From NCBI GenBank assembly GCA_003712125.1, contig RHLF01000002.1, positions 744,001 to 808,000 of the forward strand: 64,000 nt of DNA, read 5' to 3'. Below are positions 57,354-64,000 of the stretch, one piece after another; the first letter of the stretch is position 1, and the number at the start of each line of letters is the position of its first letter. The notes under the pieces were generated by a model. The model saw only the letters and a list, made by a program, of their open reading frames with translations, did not search any database and had not been told where the DNA came from. The position numbers and the translations under genes were made by a program. Source of the DNA: Allomuricauda sp. (GTDB lineage: Bacteria > Bacteroidota > Bacteroidia > Flavobacteriales > Flavobacteriaceae).

Positions 57354-58526
57354 TTATTCGTCGTCAAAAACTGTTGTTGAGTATTCTGTTTGTGATTTGT
57401 CATTTAATAATTTCATCAAACCTTCCTCGTTCTTGGCAATTCTAGTATTGTCATAGTTTTTAGAGTAGGAGATGGCAAATTGCTGCGTATTACCATTGAT
57501 GCCACGATTGGTGACCACATAGCCCATTTTACGGGTGGGCTCCAATTGAATGGCAAACTCGTCAGAATGACTATTTATTTTCTGACCAAGGTTTACCGAA
57601 GCCGTCAAACTATTCTCAGTGATTTGTGAGGCATATAGATCCAACCCACCAAAACCTTCATGACCTTCGGAAGCGAAAAATAAGAGGGTGCCATTATATA
57701 GGTTGGGGTATAGGTCATCCTTCTTGGTGTTCACCTTTGGACCCAAGTTTTTGGCCACACCCAATTTGCCGTCAGCATCAACTTCGGCCACAAAGATGTC
57801 ATATTCTCCAAAGGTACCTGGCATGTTGGAAGCGAAATAAAGGCGTTTGCCATCATCGGAAATGGTGGGATGTTTGGCAGAGAAATACTCCGGGCAAGCC
57901 ACTACCTTTTCGATGTTTCTCCATTCCCCATCAATATTTTCAGCCCTGTAGATTTCATGAATGAGTTCTTTCTTTGAAAAAAGACCATATAGTGGCTTTT
58001 TGTATACCGCCTTGCTGAAATAGGCTACACGGCCATCCTGGGTAATGGCAATTTTCGGTTCAAATTTGTCACCAAATGATTGGTTGGCTACAGGAATACT
58101 TTTTGAATTCTTTTTTTGAGCGATCGTGCCAAAGGCAACAGATTTCTTTGGTTGTCTACTTTGAATGTAGTCTTCCTTTATTGTGGCAATCCAATCGTTG
58201 GTCTGCACCTGCCGCTTAACACCGGTAGCTTGAAGTTGCGAAAGGGCAAAATCGTAACGATTTTGAATTTCGGCGTCTGTTTTCAGTGGCATCAATTTCT
58301 CATACCAAAATAGGGCAGACTCATAATTCTGGGTCAAAAAATTCACATTGCCCAAATCCTGAAATATCTCTTGGTCGCTATAACCGAGGTTCAATAGTTC
58401 AAGATAGTCTTTGGCTCTTTTGCTGGTTTCTTCAGAAACTGTTTTGTTATGTTGTGCCATAGTTTGTACACTAAAACACAATAAAAAGCAAAGTAGAGCG
58501 ATTTTGTAGGTAACTGAGCGCATCAT
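57354..58526 (-). CDS. Exported PD40-repeat protein, OmpA-cluster-like
   Basis: A 390-residue exported protein. After a signal peptide (ending TMAQ) come TPR-like helices (about 35-95) and then a beta-propeller part (about 150-350) with repeated PD40/WD40-like motifs such as HPTISDDGKRLYFASNMPGTFG and DLYPNLYNGTLLFFASEGH. Many Bacteroidota have similar proteins with a C-terminal OmpA domain linking outer membrane to cell wall; this one lacks it. Such domains occur in type IX secretion-related PorE-like proteins. The start is ATG 58526 or 58523. Confidence 0.85.
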   Translation of the reverse strand: MMRSVTYKIALLCFLLCFSVQTMAQHNKTVSEETSKRAKDYLELLNLGYSDQEIFQDLGNVNFLTQNYESALFWYEKLMPLKTDAEIQNRYDFALSQLQATGVKRQVQTNDWIATIKEDYIQSRQPKKSVAFGTIAQKKNSKSIPVANQSFGDKFEPKIAITQDGRVAYFSKAVYKKPLYGLFSKKELIHEIYRAENIDGEWRNIEKVVACPEYFSAKHPTISDDGKRLYFASNMPGTFGEYDIFVAEVDADGKLGVAKNLGPKVNTKKDDLYPNLYNGTLLFFASEGHEGFGGLDLYASQITENSLTASVNLGQKINSHSDEFAIQLEPTRKMGYVVTNRGINGNTQQFAISYSKNYDNTRIAKNEEGLMKLLNDKSQTEYSTTVFDDE

Positions 58527-58827
58527 AGGGTAAGATTTAGGAGTTAATACCCAACAAATATCACGAAACAAACCACCGCTTCACCTATGAAAAATTCATA
58601 GTTTTTGAAGTTAATCGATAAAAAGCAACACGAAATCGATGTTTTTTAGATGCTGATCAGGTAAAAGATACACCTTTCCAGGCCTTCCTTCAATCTTTTG
58701 TCAAGTATAGTATCCTCGGGCCAATAGAATTTAGGAATCTCTAAAATAGTACGAATAAAAAGCCTGAAAATTGCTGATTAGGCAAAAAATGCTTTAATTT
58801 TATATGACAATCAAAAAAAACAACCTT
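58527..58827. other. Intergenic region with a palindrome and direct repeats
   Basis: Contains a perfect 17-base palindrome CTATGAA-AAA-TTCATAG at 58585-58601 followed by five T, and two near-identical 19-base direct repeats at 58651-58669 and 58772-58790 (3 mismatches, 121 bases apart). The second ends 38 bases before the barrel gene start at 58828. They may be regulator binding sites. No small gene is visible. Confidence 0.45.
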
Positions 58828-59328
58828 ATGAAGAAATTTGTTTTATTCACATTAGCGCTTACTTTCGGAGTATTAACGGTACAGTCCCAAGGTCGATTTC
58901 AGGCCGGGGGTCATCTTGGGTTACCCGTAGGGGATGCCGGCGATTTGGCCACCTTTGCCATCGCATTGGACTTGGCTTACATTTTAGAAATCAATGACAA
59001 TATTAGCGCAGGACCGGCTATCGGTTACTCACATTCTTTTGGTGATGAAATTGATACCGGATTGGGCAGTATTGAAATTGATGATGTGCAATTCCTCCCA
59101 ATAGGTGGACGTGCACAATTTAATATTACCGATCAGTTTCTAGCGCGGGCTGAATTGGGTTATGCTCTTGGCATCAACGATGGTAATGACGGTGGGTTTT
59201 ATTTTAGTCCACAAGTGGGCTATAGTGTTTCCGACGGACTTGATATCATAGCCGCTTACCGCAGTGTATCGGTAGATGGGGGTTCCTGGGATATGATTAC
59301 CGCAGGTATTTCATTTTGGATTGATTAA
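58828..59328 (+). CDS. Outer-membrane beta-barrel protein
   Basis: A 166-residue exported protein with a signal (MKKFVLFTLALTFGVLTVQSQG) and an eight-stranded-like barrel of the OprF/OmpW-related type: repeated aromatic strands, Gly- and Asp-rich turns (GPAIGYSHSFGDEID, ARAELGYALGINDGNDGGF) and an aromatic final strand ending ISFWID. It stands alone, with its own terminator. Function unknown; a porin or adhesion role is possible. An earlier ATG at 58804 is less likely as it precedes the signal by eight polar residues. Confidence 0.85.
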   Translation: MKKFVLFTLALTFGVLTVQSQGRFQAGGHLGLPVGDAGDLATFAIALDLAYILEINDNISAGPAIGYSHSFGDEIDTGLGSIEIDDVQFLPIGGRAQFNITDQFLARAELGYALGINDGNDGGFYFSPQVGYSVSDGLDIIAAYRSVSVDGGSWDMITAGISFWID

Positions 59329-59345
59329 AACCAATAACAATAATG

Positions 59346-59380
59346 AAAAAAAGGCCCCGATCATATCGGGGCCTTTTTTT
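59346..59380 (+). terminator. Strong terminator after the barrel gene
   Basis: GGCCCCGAT and ATCGGGGCC pair over nine bases with a CAT loop; runs of seven A and seven T flank it. It starts 17 bases after the stop codon. Confidence 0.9.
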
Positions 59381-59435
59381 ATTTCAATAACTGAAGATGA
59401 AGTTCGTAACAGAACTGAGGATACCTGAAAAATAT

Positions 59436-59461
59436 AAAAGCTTCGCTATTGCGAAGCTTTT
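59436..59461 (-). terminator. Terminator of tRNA-Ser
   Basis: AAAAGCTTCGC and GCGAAGCTTTT pair perfectly over 11 bases with a TATT loop, directly after the 3' end of the tRNA on the minus strand. Confidence 0.8.
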
Positions 59462-59466
59462 CTTTG

Positions 59467-59551
59467 CGGAGGAAGAGGGATTCGAACCCCCGGAGGTGTG
59501 ACCCTCAACAGTTTTCAAGACTGCCGCATTCGACCACTCTGCCATTCCTCC
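59467..59551 (-). tRNA. tRNA-Ser (anticodon UGA)
   Basis: On the minus strand the seven-base acceptor stem GGAGGAA pairs with TTCCTCC, the discriminator base is G, the anticodon loop reads CTTGAAA (anticodon TGA for codon UCA), and the long variable arm (GAGG...CCTC) marks a class II tRNA. The T-arm has GGTTCGAATCC. The CCA end is not encoded. Length about 85 bases. Confidence 0.97.
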
Positions 59552-59635
59552 TTTTGCGGGTGCAAATATAGCAACCTTTTCGGTTTCAAAAAAAGCTCTT
59601 GCACAATATTATTTTGGGTGGCCCGACTACCTGAG

Positions 59636-60754
59636 CTATATGTTAAGCCATTGTTTGAACTCGGCAGCTTTGTTCTTGCTGATTATAACGTCTACCTCTG
59701 AATTTGGATTTACCAAAATCTTTAACTGGTTGTTACCGTACTTGACTATTTTTTCAATGGAAGATATGGCAATAATAAATTGTCGGTTCGCCCGGTAAAA
59801 CGAATTTTGGTCCAAGTTTGAAAACAATTCATCCAGACTAAGGTTAGAGGTGGATCGTTTCCCATCACTAGTCACCACATAGGTAATGGTGGTTTCTGTA
59901 TAGATATAGGCAATTTCATGTGTGGGAATGGACCGTAGTTCATTTCTGATATAAGTGAGTATCCGACGCTTTGCTTCGGTGGCCTTGTCCTCAACCGTAT
60001 CGTCTTGGGGATCTTCTGCAATTACCTTTTGTTGGTAATCGCCGACAGCCTTATTGAGTTTGGCCAAATTAATGACTTCATCAGATAGTCTTTCGTTTTT
60101 GGCCTCCAAGCGTTTTTCATAGGAACTCCCAATCAGACGCACTGCAATTACCGAGGTCAAAATCATCACCAATCCCATGATACCCAATATGGTGTAAAAC
60201 CTACTCCTAAGGCTATCTATTTCACCAGAGATCATATCCACATTGGCATGGGCCGCAACCATCCAATCTGTGTTTTTTACTGGATAAAGGTAAACGACTT
60301 CTGATTCTTGCGCATCATCTTCAAAATCGCGAATACCGCCTGCCTCGGTTTTTGATGTTAAAAGGCTATAAAAGTCATCGGGAGTAAGGTCATCCGAAAC
60401 TGATGAAACAAATGAAGCATCGGGAGTTATTAATTGCCCAACCATTTTTATATCCGGATGACATACAATTTTTCCTGACCAATCAAACATGCTAACAAAG
60501 CCCATATCACTATCGGCATTTGAGATACTGCTTTGTAAGGATGAAATGGTTTGTTCTTTAGGGGCACCTTGTTCTATTTGCGAACCTATCAATGTTGCAA
60601 TCTCCTTTGCTTCGCGTTTACTGGACTCCAGTTGGGTGTGTAACAAACGATCGGCCCCATACTTTACAAAGTACTCAATGGCAACACTTGATACCAAAAT
60701 GAAGATTAAGGTAACAGCCAAAAAACTAAACAGGTAAAGTCGGTCTTTTCTCAT
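59636..60754 (-). CDS. Membrane-anchored Cache-domain LytTR regulator
   Basis: A 372-residue protein joining sensor and DNA-binding parts with no kinase between. It has a membrane helix (about 7-28), an exported Cache-like domain (about 35-185) with MFDWSGKIVCHPDIKMVG, a second membrane helix (about 184-206), a coiled coil and a LytTR DNA-binding domain (about 268-370) with IAYIYTETTITYVVTSDGKRS and FYRANRQFIIAISSIEKIVKYG. It could bind a small molecule outside and act on DNA from the membrane. It is divergent from the redox gene run at 60937-64000, which it may control. Confidence 0.9.
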   Translation of the reverse strand: MRKDRLYLFSFLAVTLIFILVSSVAIEYFVKYGADRLLHTQLESSKREAKEIATLIGSQIEQGAPKEQTISSLQSSISNADSDMGFVSMFDWSGKIVCHPDIKMVGQLITPDASFVSSVSDDLTPDDFYSLLTSKTEAGGIRDFEDDAQESEVVYLYPVKNTDWMVAAHANVDMISGEIDSLRSRFYTILGIMGLVMILTSVIAVRLIGSSYEKRLEAKNERLSDEVINLAKLNKAVGDYQQKVIAEDPQDDTVEDKATEAKRRILTYIRNELRSIPTHEIAYIYTETTITYVVTSDGKRSTSNLSLDELFSNLDQNSFYRANRQFIIAISSIEKIVKYGNNQLKILVNPNSEVDVIISKNKAAEFKQWLNI

Positions 60755-60936
60755 TTAAAAAAAGTCGCTGCAAGTTAAAGATTCAATCGACAATCACGAA
60801 AGATTTGGTTTACTCCCAAAATTTTAACCCCGAATTATTCCTTTTTAGGTGCAAATTTTCCGCTTAAGACATATTAATAGGGGACTTGGTTGCAATTCAT
60901 ACCAGTTTAGCAGAACAATTTTCAAATGCGACAAAA

Positions 60937-61314
60937 ATGAAAACAACCAAAATTTTACTGATCAATTGCTGCATCGCTCTCATATCGTCCTGTACCTACG
61001 ACAGCGAAGACGATCTTGTGGCAACAGAAGGTGATGGAGGTGAAAACCCTTCGACCACTTTGGTCACCTATGAAAACACCATCAAAGCAATTGTGGACTC
61101 GAATTGCATAACCTGTCATTCAAGTCCTCCAAGAAATGGAGCGCCATTCGCCCTCGTAAACTTTTCACAAGTGAGTGCACGCGCCAACTTAATTCAGAAT
61201 GCCATTTCAAGACAGTCTGGTGCTGCAGGCGCCATGCCTCCGGCTGGGCGCTTACCGCAAACCACTATCGACGCCTTTGAAGAATGGATTGAAAACGGCA
61301 CACCAGAAAATTAA
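60937..61314 (+). CDS. Monohaem cytochrome c-like lipoprotein
   Basis: A 125-residue exported protein with a lipoprotein signal (ALISSCTY, Cys 19). One haem site is seen as SNCITCHSS (C-x2-C-H), and a likely Met ligand as AGAMPPAG. The domain ends in a helix IDAFEEWIENG. This is a small c-type cytochrome tethered to a membrane, probably facing the periplasm or surface. It is first in the run of redox-type genes; YceI begins 15 bases after its stop. The start is ATG 60937. Confidence 0.92.
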   Translation: MKTTKILLINCCIALISSCTYDSEDDLVATEGDGGENPSTTLVTYENTIKAIVDSNCITCHSSPPRNGAPFALVNFSQVSARANLIQNAISRQSGAAGAMPPAGRLPQTTIDAFEEWIENGTPEN

Positions 61315-61329
61315 TAAACAACAAAAACT

Positions 61330-61890
61330 ATGAACATGAAAAAGCAACAACTCATCTTGATAGGAATCGTAGTGCTTACTGCCTTGACAAGTTTTTCGAT
61401 GAAAGCACAACGTTTGATCGATAAAAACGGCAAGGTGGCTTTCGAAGCATCAGAAGCCTTATTTGAACCGGTAGCGGCAACAAATAAATCGGTAACCGCT
61501 GTGCTGGATCCGGCGACAAACGAAATCGCTTCCTTGGCATTAATGAAGGGATTTCGGTTCCCCAATTCCTTGATGGAAGAACACTTTAATGAAAATTATA
61601 TCGAATCTGAAACCTATCCCAAGGCCAAATTCAGAGGAAAACTTATTGATTTTAACATCGCTGACTTGGGTAATGAACCCCAAGAAGTTCGTGTAGATGG
61701 GAAATTAGAATTGCATGGAAAAGAGAAAATCATTGACACGCGCTTGAGCATTAACAAGTCTGGTGATGCAGTAATCATCAGGGGGTCATTTATTGTGACC
61801 CCCGGTGATTTTGATATTGAAATCCCCTCGATTGTTAAAAACAAAATAGCCAAAGAAGTAAAGGTATCACTTGAATTTAATCTGAACTGA
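61330..61890 (+). CDS. YceI family exported protein
   Basis: A 186-residue protein with a signal peptide and a lipocalin-like beta-barrel of the YceI family, which binds isoprenoid or other long-chain lipids such as quinones. The family-typical pattern is seen in the segments FEASEALFEPVAA, FNENYIESETYPKAKF and VDGKLELHGKEK. Second-position initiator ATG 61336 is also possible. It overlaps the next gene by one base (TGATG). Quinone binding would suit the nearby cytochrome, but this is inference. Confidence 0.93.
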   Translation: MNMKKQQLILIGIVVLTALTSFSMKAQRLIDKNGKVAFEASEALFEPVAATNKSVTAVLDPATNEIASLALMKGFRFPNSLMEEHFNENYIESETYPKAKFRGKLIDFNIADLGNEPQEVRVDGKLELHGKEKIIDTRLSINKSGDAVIIRGSFIVTPGDFDIEIPSIVKNKIAKEVKVSLEFNLN

Positions 61891-62291
61891 TGATGAGAAG
61901 AAGACGACCTTTTATAGTTGGATTGATGGTGTTGGTTCTTGCCCTTTTGGGTGGCTTGGTCTACAACATGACCTTCCATCCCAAGCATCGTGAAATTGCA
62001 AAAGAAGCACCTGCTTTTCAGTTGGGTGCCGACGAGTTGCACTACCTATTTGCCAATGATGAGGCGACGGCGGTTCCTAAATATATGGATCAGGTGCTTC
62101 AGGTTTCAGGTACTGTTACTGAAATGGAGGAAACCAATATTGTATTGGACCAGCGCGTGTTGGTCAACTTTCTACCCGGTGCAGTAAGTGATTTTCAAGA
62201 TGGTCAGACCATTGTGATCAAAGGACGATGTGTAGGTTTTGACGAATTATTGCTTCAGGTAAAAATCGATCAAGCTACCCTAATCAAATAA
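61890..62291 (+). CDS. Exported OB-fold protein (tRNA_anti-like)
   Basis: A 133-residue protein with one N-terminal membrane helix (about 8-25) and an OB-fold domain of the tRNA_anti-like type: ADELHYLFANDEATAVPKY, then VLQVSGTVTEMEETN, VLVNFLP and IVIKGRCVGFDELLLQV. Such exported OB folds bind small ligands or proteins, not nucleic acids. It is in the same operon as the cytochrome and YceI genes. Confidence 0.88.
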   Translation: MMRRRRPFIVGLMVLVLALLGGLVYNMTFHPKHREIAKEAPAFQLGADELHYLFANDEATAVPKYMDQVLQVSGTVTEMEETNIVLDQRVLVNFLPGAVSDFQDGQTIVIKGRCVGFDELLLQVKIDQATLIK

Positions 62292-62311
62292 GAACACTAA
62301 AACCAAATAAA

Positions 62312-63166
62312 ATGAATATTAAAAGATTGATATATATCGCACTGCTAACACCCATTTGTTTTTTTGGGCAAGATGATTTGTTGGCTGAAATTGATACGGT
62401 AAGCGCAGATGACTATAAAGCCGCCGCTTTTAAGGGGCTCAAAATTGTAAACTTCGAATCGACCAAAATGGTGGGCCAAAAAGAATTATACTTTGTGGTT
62501 TCTCACAGGTTTGGTTCTGTCAAGACTGGGTTTGAAGACTTTTTTGGACTTGACCAAGCCGTCACCAGGCTCAATTTTATATATGGCGTCACTGACGGAA
62601 TCAACGTTGGTGTTTCAAGAAGTTCTTTTCAAAAGATTTATGAAGGTTCCTTAAAACTAAGATTGCTTCGGGAAAAAAAGGGAGGTTTTCCCTTTACTGT
62701 TGTTAGTTCGAACAATATTTTGCTCAACACCGCTCTTGATGAAGTGGTATTGCCAGGTCTCACCTTTGAAAACAGATTGGGATATACTGCCCAACTTTTG
62801 ATTTCAAAGAAAATTAGTGAAAACCTATCCCTTCAATTGATGCCCACCTTTTTTCATGATAACTATGTGGCGATTGATGAACAACACAATTCACAGTATG
62901 TCATGGGCTTTGGCGGACGACAAAAATTGACCAAGCGTTTTTCGCTCAACTTCGACTATGGGCTTCATCTGAACCGTGCCGAAACTTCACCATTTCGAAA
63001 TTCTCTTTCGGTGGGGGTCGATATTGAAACTGGGGGGCATGTGTTTCAATTGCACTTCACCAATGCGCAGCCAATGAATACCAATGGCTTTTTGGGGCAG
63101 GGAACTGGCGATTGGGGCTCGGGTGATTTTTTCTTCGGGTTTAATCTATCACGCGTATTCAACTAA
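62312..63166 (+). CDS. DUF5777 family beta-barrel protein
   Basis: A 284-residue outer-membrane protein of the DUF5777 family. It has a signal peptide (ending FFGQ), the conserved start AAAFKGLKIVNFESTKMVGQKELYFVVSHRFGSV, and about twelve alternating beta strands with Gly and aromatic residues, ending LSRVFN with the closing aromatic. It may be a porin or the outer-membrane part of the redox group. The stop is 11 bases before the CxxC protein. Confidence 0.93.
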   Translation: MNIKRLIYIALLTPICFFGQDDLLAEIDTVSADDYKAAAFKGLKIVNFESTKMVGQKELYFVVSHRFGSVKTGFEDFFGLDQAVTRLNFIYGVTDGINVGVSRSSFQKIYEGSLKLRLLREKKGGFPFTVVSSNNILLNTALDEVVLPGLTFENRLGYTAQLLISKKISENLSLQLMPTFFHDNYVAIDEQHNSQYVMGFGGRQKLTKRFSLNFDYGLHLNRAETSPFRNSLSVGVDIETGGHVFQLHFTNAQPMNTNGFLGQGTGDWGSGDFFFGFNLSRVFN

Positions 63167-63177
63167 AAGACCTAAAA

Positions 63178-63444
63178 ATGATCAGCAAAGAAAATATAGC
63201 TAGGGTAGAGGTGCAGAAGGACTTTTGCCAAAAATGCCAGTCTTTAATAAAAACTGAATTGCAAAAGATTGAAAATATCGCCAATGTGATTTTGTATCCA
63301 GAGCATGCCCTGGTAGTCTTCAGTTTTTTCAAGGCCAATGAATTGTCGGTTGCCTTAAATACATTAAGCAGACTGGGGTATCCTGAAATTGGTGAGATGC
63401 CATCCCGAAAATCGAATGAGAACGCCTTGAAATGTGCCTGCTAA
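63178..63444 (+). CDS. Small HMA-like CxxC protein
   Basis: An 88-residue protein without signal peptide, with C17-x2-C20 in DFCQKCQSL and a second pair C86-A-C88 at the very end. The pattern resembles the ferredoxin-like fold of heavy-metal-binding domains, but the metal motif is CxxC with Gln in place of the usual Met/Thr context. It probably binds a metal such as copper and sits in the operon with exported redox proteins. Function is not established. Confidence 0.8.
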   Translation: MISKENIARVEVQKDFCQKCQSLIKTELQKIENIANVILYPEHALVVFSFFKANELSVALNTLSRLGYPEIGEMPSRKSNENALKCAC

Positions 63445-63458
63445 ACAAAAGAGATGTT

Positions 63459-63517
63459 CCCTTTCAAAGCCATTTTTTCGGCTTAACCCAATATTAGTTG
63501 AAAAAAGGGTGAAAGGG
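63459..63517 (+). promoter_or_regulatory. Nested inverted repeat before the COG4315 gene
   Basis: CCCTTTCA (63459-63466) pairs with TGAAAGGG (63510-63517), and inside it TTTTTTC (63473-63479) pairs with GAAAAAA (63500-63506). A large stem-loop in the RNA, or an operator, may control the lipoprotein gene that follows. Confidence 0.45.
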
Positions 63518-63575
63518 GCGCTTTATTTGCCTCGAATATTATAATCCTAAATACAAAAACAAAAATCAATTTAAA

Positions 63576-64000
63576 ATGAAAAAGATGATTAAAATGAAAA
63601 AAGTGATGCTAGCCTTGTTGGTACTGACCACAATAATAGCTTGTGAATCTGAAGATGAAGGTGTAGTAATCGACACCCCAGACCCGATCGGTAATACCGA
63701 TGATGATCCCCAGGATCCAACACCAAATCAAGTACAGTTGCGAACTGATGCTACCTTTGGTCAGGTGCTAACCGATGCCGATGGTTTTACCTTATATTTC
63801 TTTGCTCCGGATAGCGACGGAAATTCCAATTGTACAGGAGGGTGTATTAATGCCTGGCCAGTATTTAACCCTTCCGAGTTAAGCTTAGACAATGGTTTGG
63901 ATGCTTCAGATTTTGGTACAATAACAAGAGAAGATGGTGCAACCCAAACCACTTATAAGGGATGGCCACTTTACCGATTTGCCAACGATGCCGCTGCCGG
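63576..64000 (+). CDS. COG4315-type repeat lipoprotein, partial (3' end outside window)
   Basis: The first 141 residues of a predicted lipoprotein (Cys in TTIIACESED) with a Pro/Asp-rich linker (TPDPIGNTDDDPQDP). From about residue 55 it matches the secreted repeat of unknown function (PF03640): FGQVLTDADGFTLYFF, CTGGCINAWP and YKGWPLYRFAND. Two more ATGs (63585, 63594) are possible starts. Proteins of this family are often linked to redox genes. The gene is cut by the window end; more repeats are expected. Confidence 0.9.
   Translation, partial: MKKMIKMKKVMLALLVLTTIIACESEDEGVVIDTPDPIGNTDDDPQDPTPNQVQLRTDATFGQVLTDADGFTLYFFAPDSDGNSNCTGGCINAWPVFNPSELSLDNGLDASDFGTITREDGATQTTYKGWPLYRFANDAAA

Overview
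The window looks like chromosomal DNA from a marine-type member of the Flavobacteriaceae (Bacteroidota). The evidence is a PorP/SprF-type outer-membrane protein of the type IX secretion class, families typical of this group (DUF6090, DUF4252, DUF5777, DUF6503), many short lipoproteins with a Cys after the signal peptide, a bacilliredoxin YtxJ, and ten copies of the Bacteroidota promoter element TAnnTTTG close to start codons. Genus is not resolved. I see no phage, insertion sequence, CRISPR array or rRNA. Coding density is about 93 percent. RNA genes are one SRP RNA (27345-27440) and one tRNA-Ser(UGA) (59467-59551).

Layout. 1-1055: end of a sensor kinase and its OmpR-type regulator. 1093-8406 (minus): eight tightly packed or overlapping genes (oxidoreductase, 3-hydroxyacyl-CoA dehydrogenase, DUF1015, YggS, exonuclease/GIY-YIG fusion, potassium channel, miaA, gntK). 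8518-13414: pcm, smpB, two lipoproteins, a PorP/SprF protein with coiled-coil repeats and a SPOR-like end, and a TetR regulator with a likely operator. 13517-19379: clpB, ytxJ, a lipoprotein and glyA. 19403-24139 (minus): an orphan gene, a TPR-kinase/LuxR-regulator pair, a 53-residue lipoprotein and a LytTR regulator with a degenerate receiver. 24270-33440: beta-helix lipoprotein, thioesterase, glutamine cyclotransferase, SRP RNA, SDR, transaldolase-like aldolase, Cys-less thioredoxin-fold lipoprotein, ABC-F protein, membrane protein. 33664-44476: fasciclin protein, pheT, a TlpA-like thioredoxin lipoprotein, the leuACDB operon, two conserved hypotheticals. 44505-53996: pseudouridine synthase, a large haem-binding multidomain lipoprotein with a ThuA partner, panB, small exported proteins, sdaA. 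54155-59551: dnaK, a LuxR regulator whose phospho-acceptor Asp is Glu, exported proteins, tRNA-Ser. 59636-64000: a membrane-anchored Cache-LytTR regulator facing a run of exported redox-type genes (monohaem cytochrome, YceI, OB-fold protein, DUF5777 barrel, CxxC protein, COG4315 lipoprotein), cut by the window end.

The strongest candidates for something undescribed are: (1) the Cache-LytTR plus cytochrome/YceI/DUF5777/COG4315 locus at the right end; (2) a palindrome GACA-N3-TGTC shared by the clpB and dnaK upstream regions, which could be a heat-shock operator different from CIRCE; (3) a YbiT-like ABC-F protein with one ATP site stripped of both its Walker A lysine and its partner signature; (4) two regulators with altered phospho-acceptor sites; (5) the PorP/SprF-repeat-SPOR fusion. 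The promoter elements also suggest consistently very short mRNA leaders (about 1-18 nt), and in several genes this decides the start codon.
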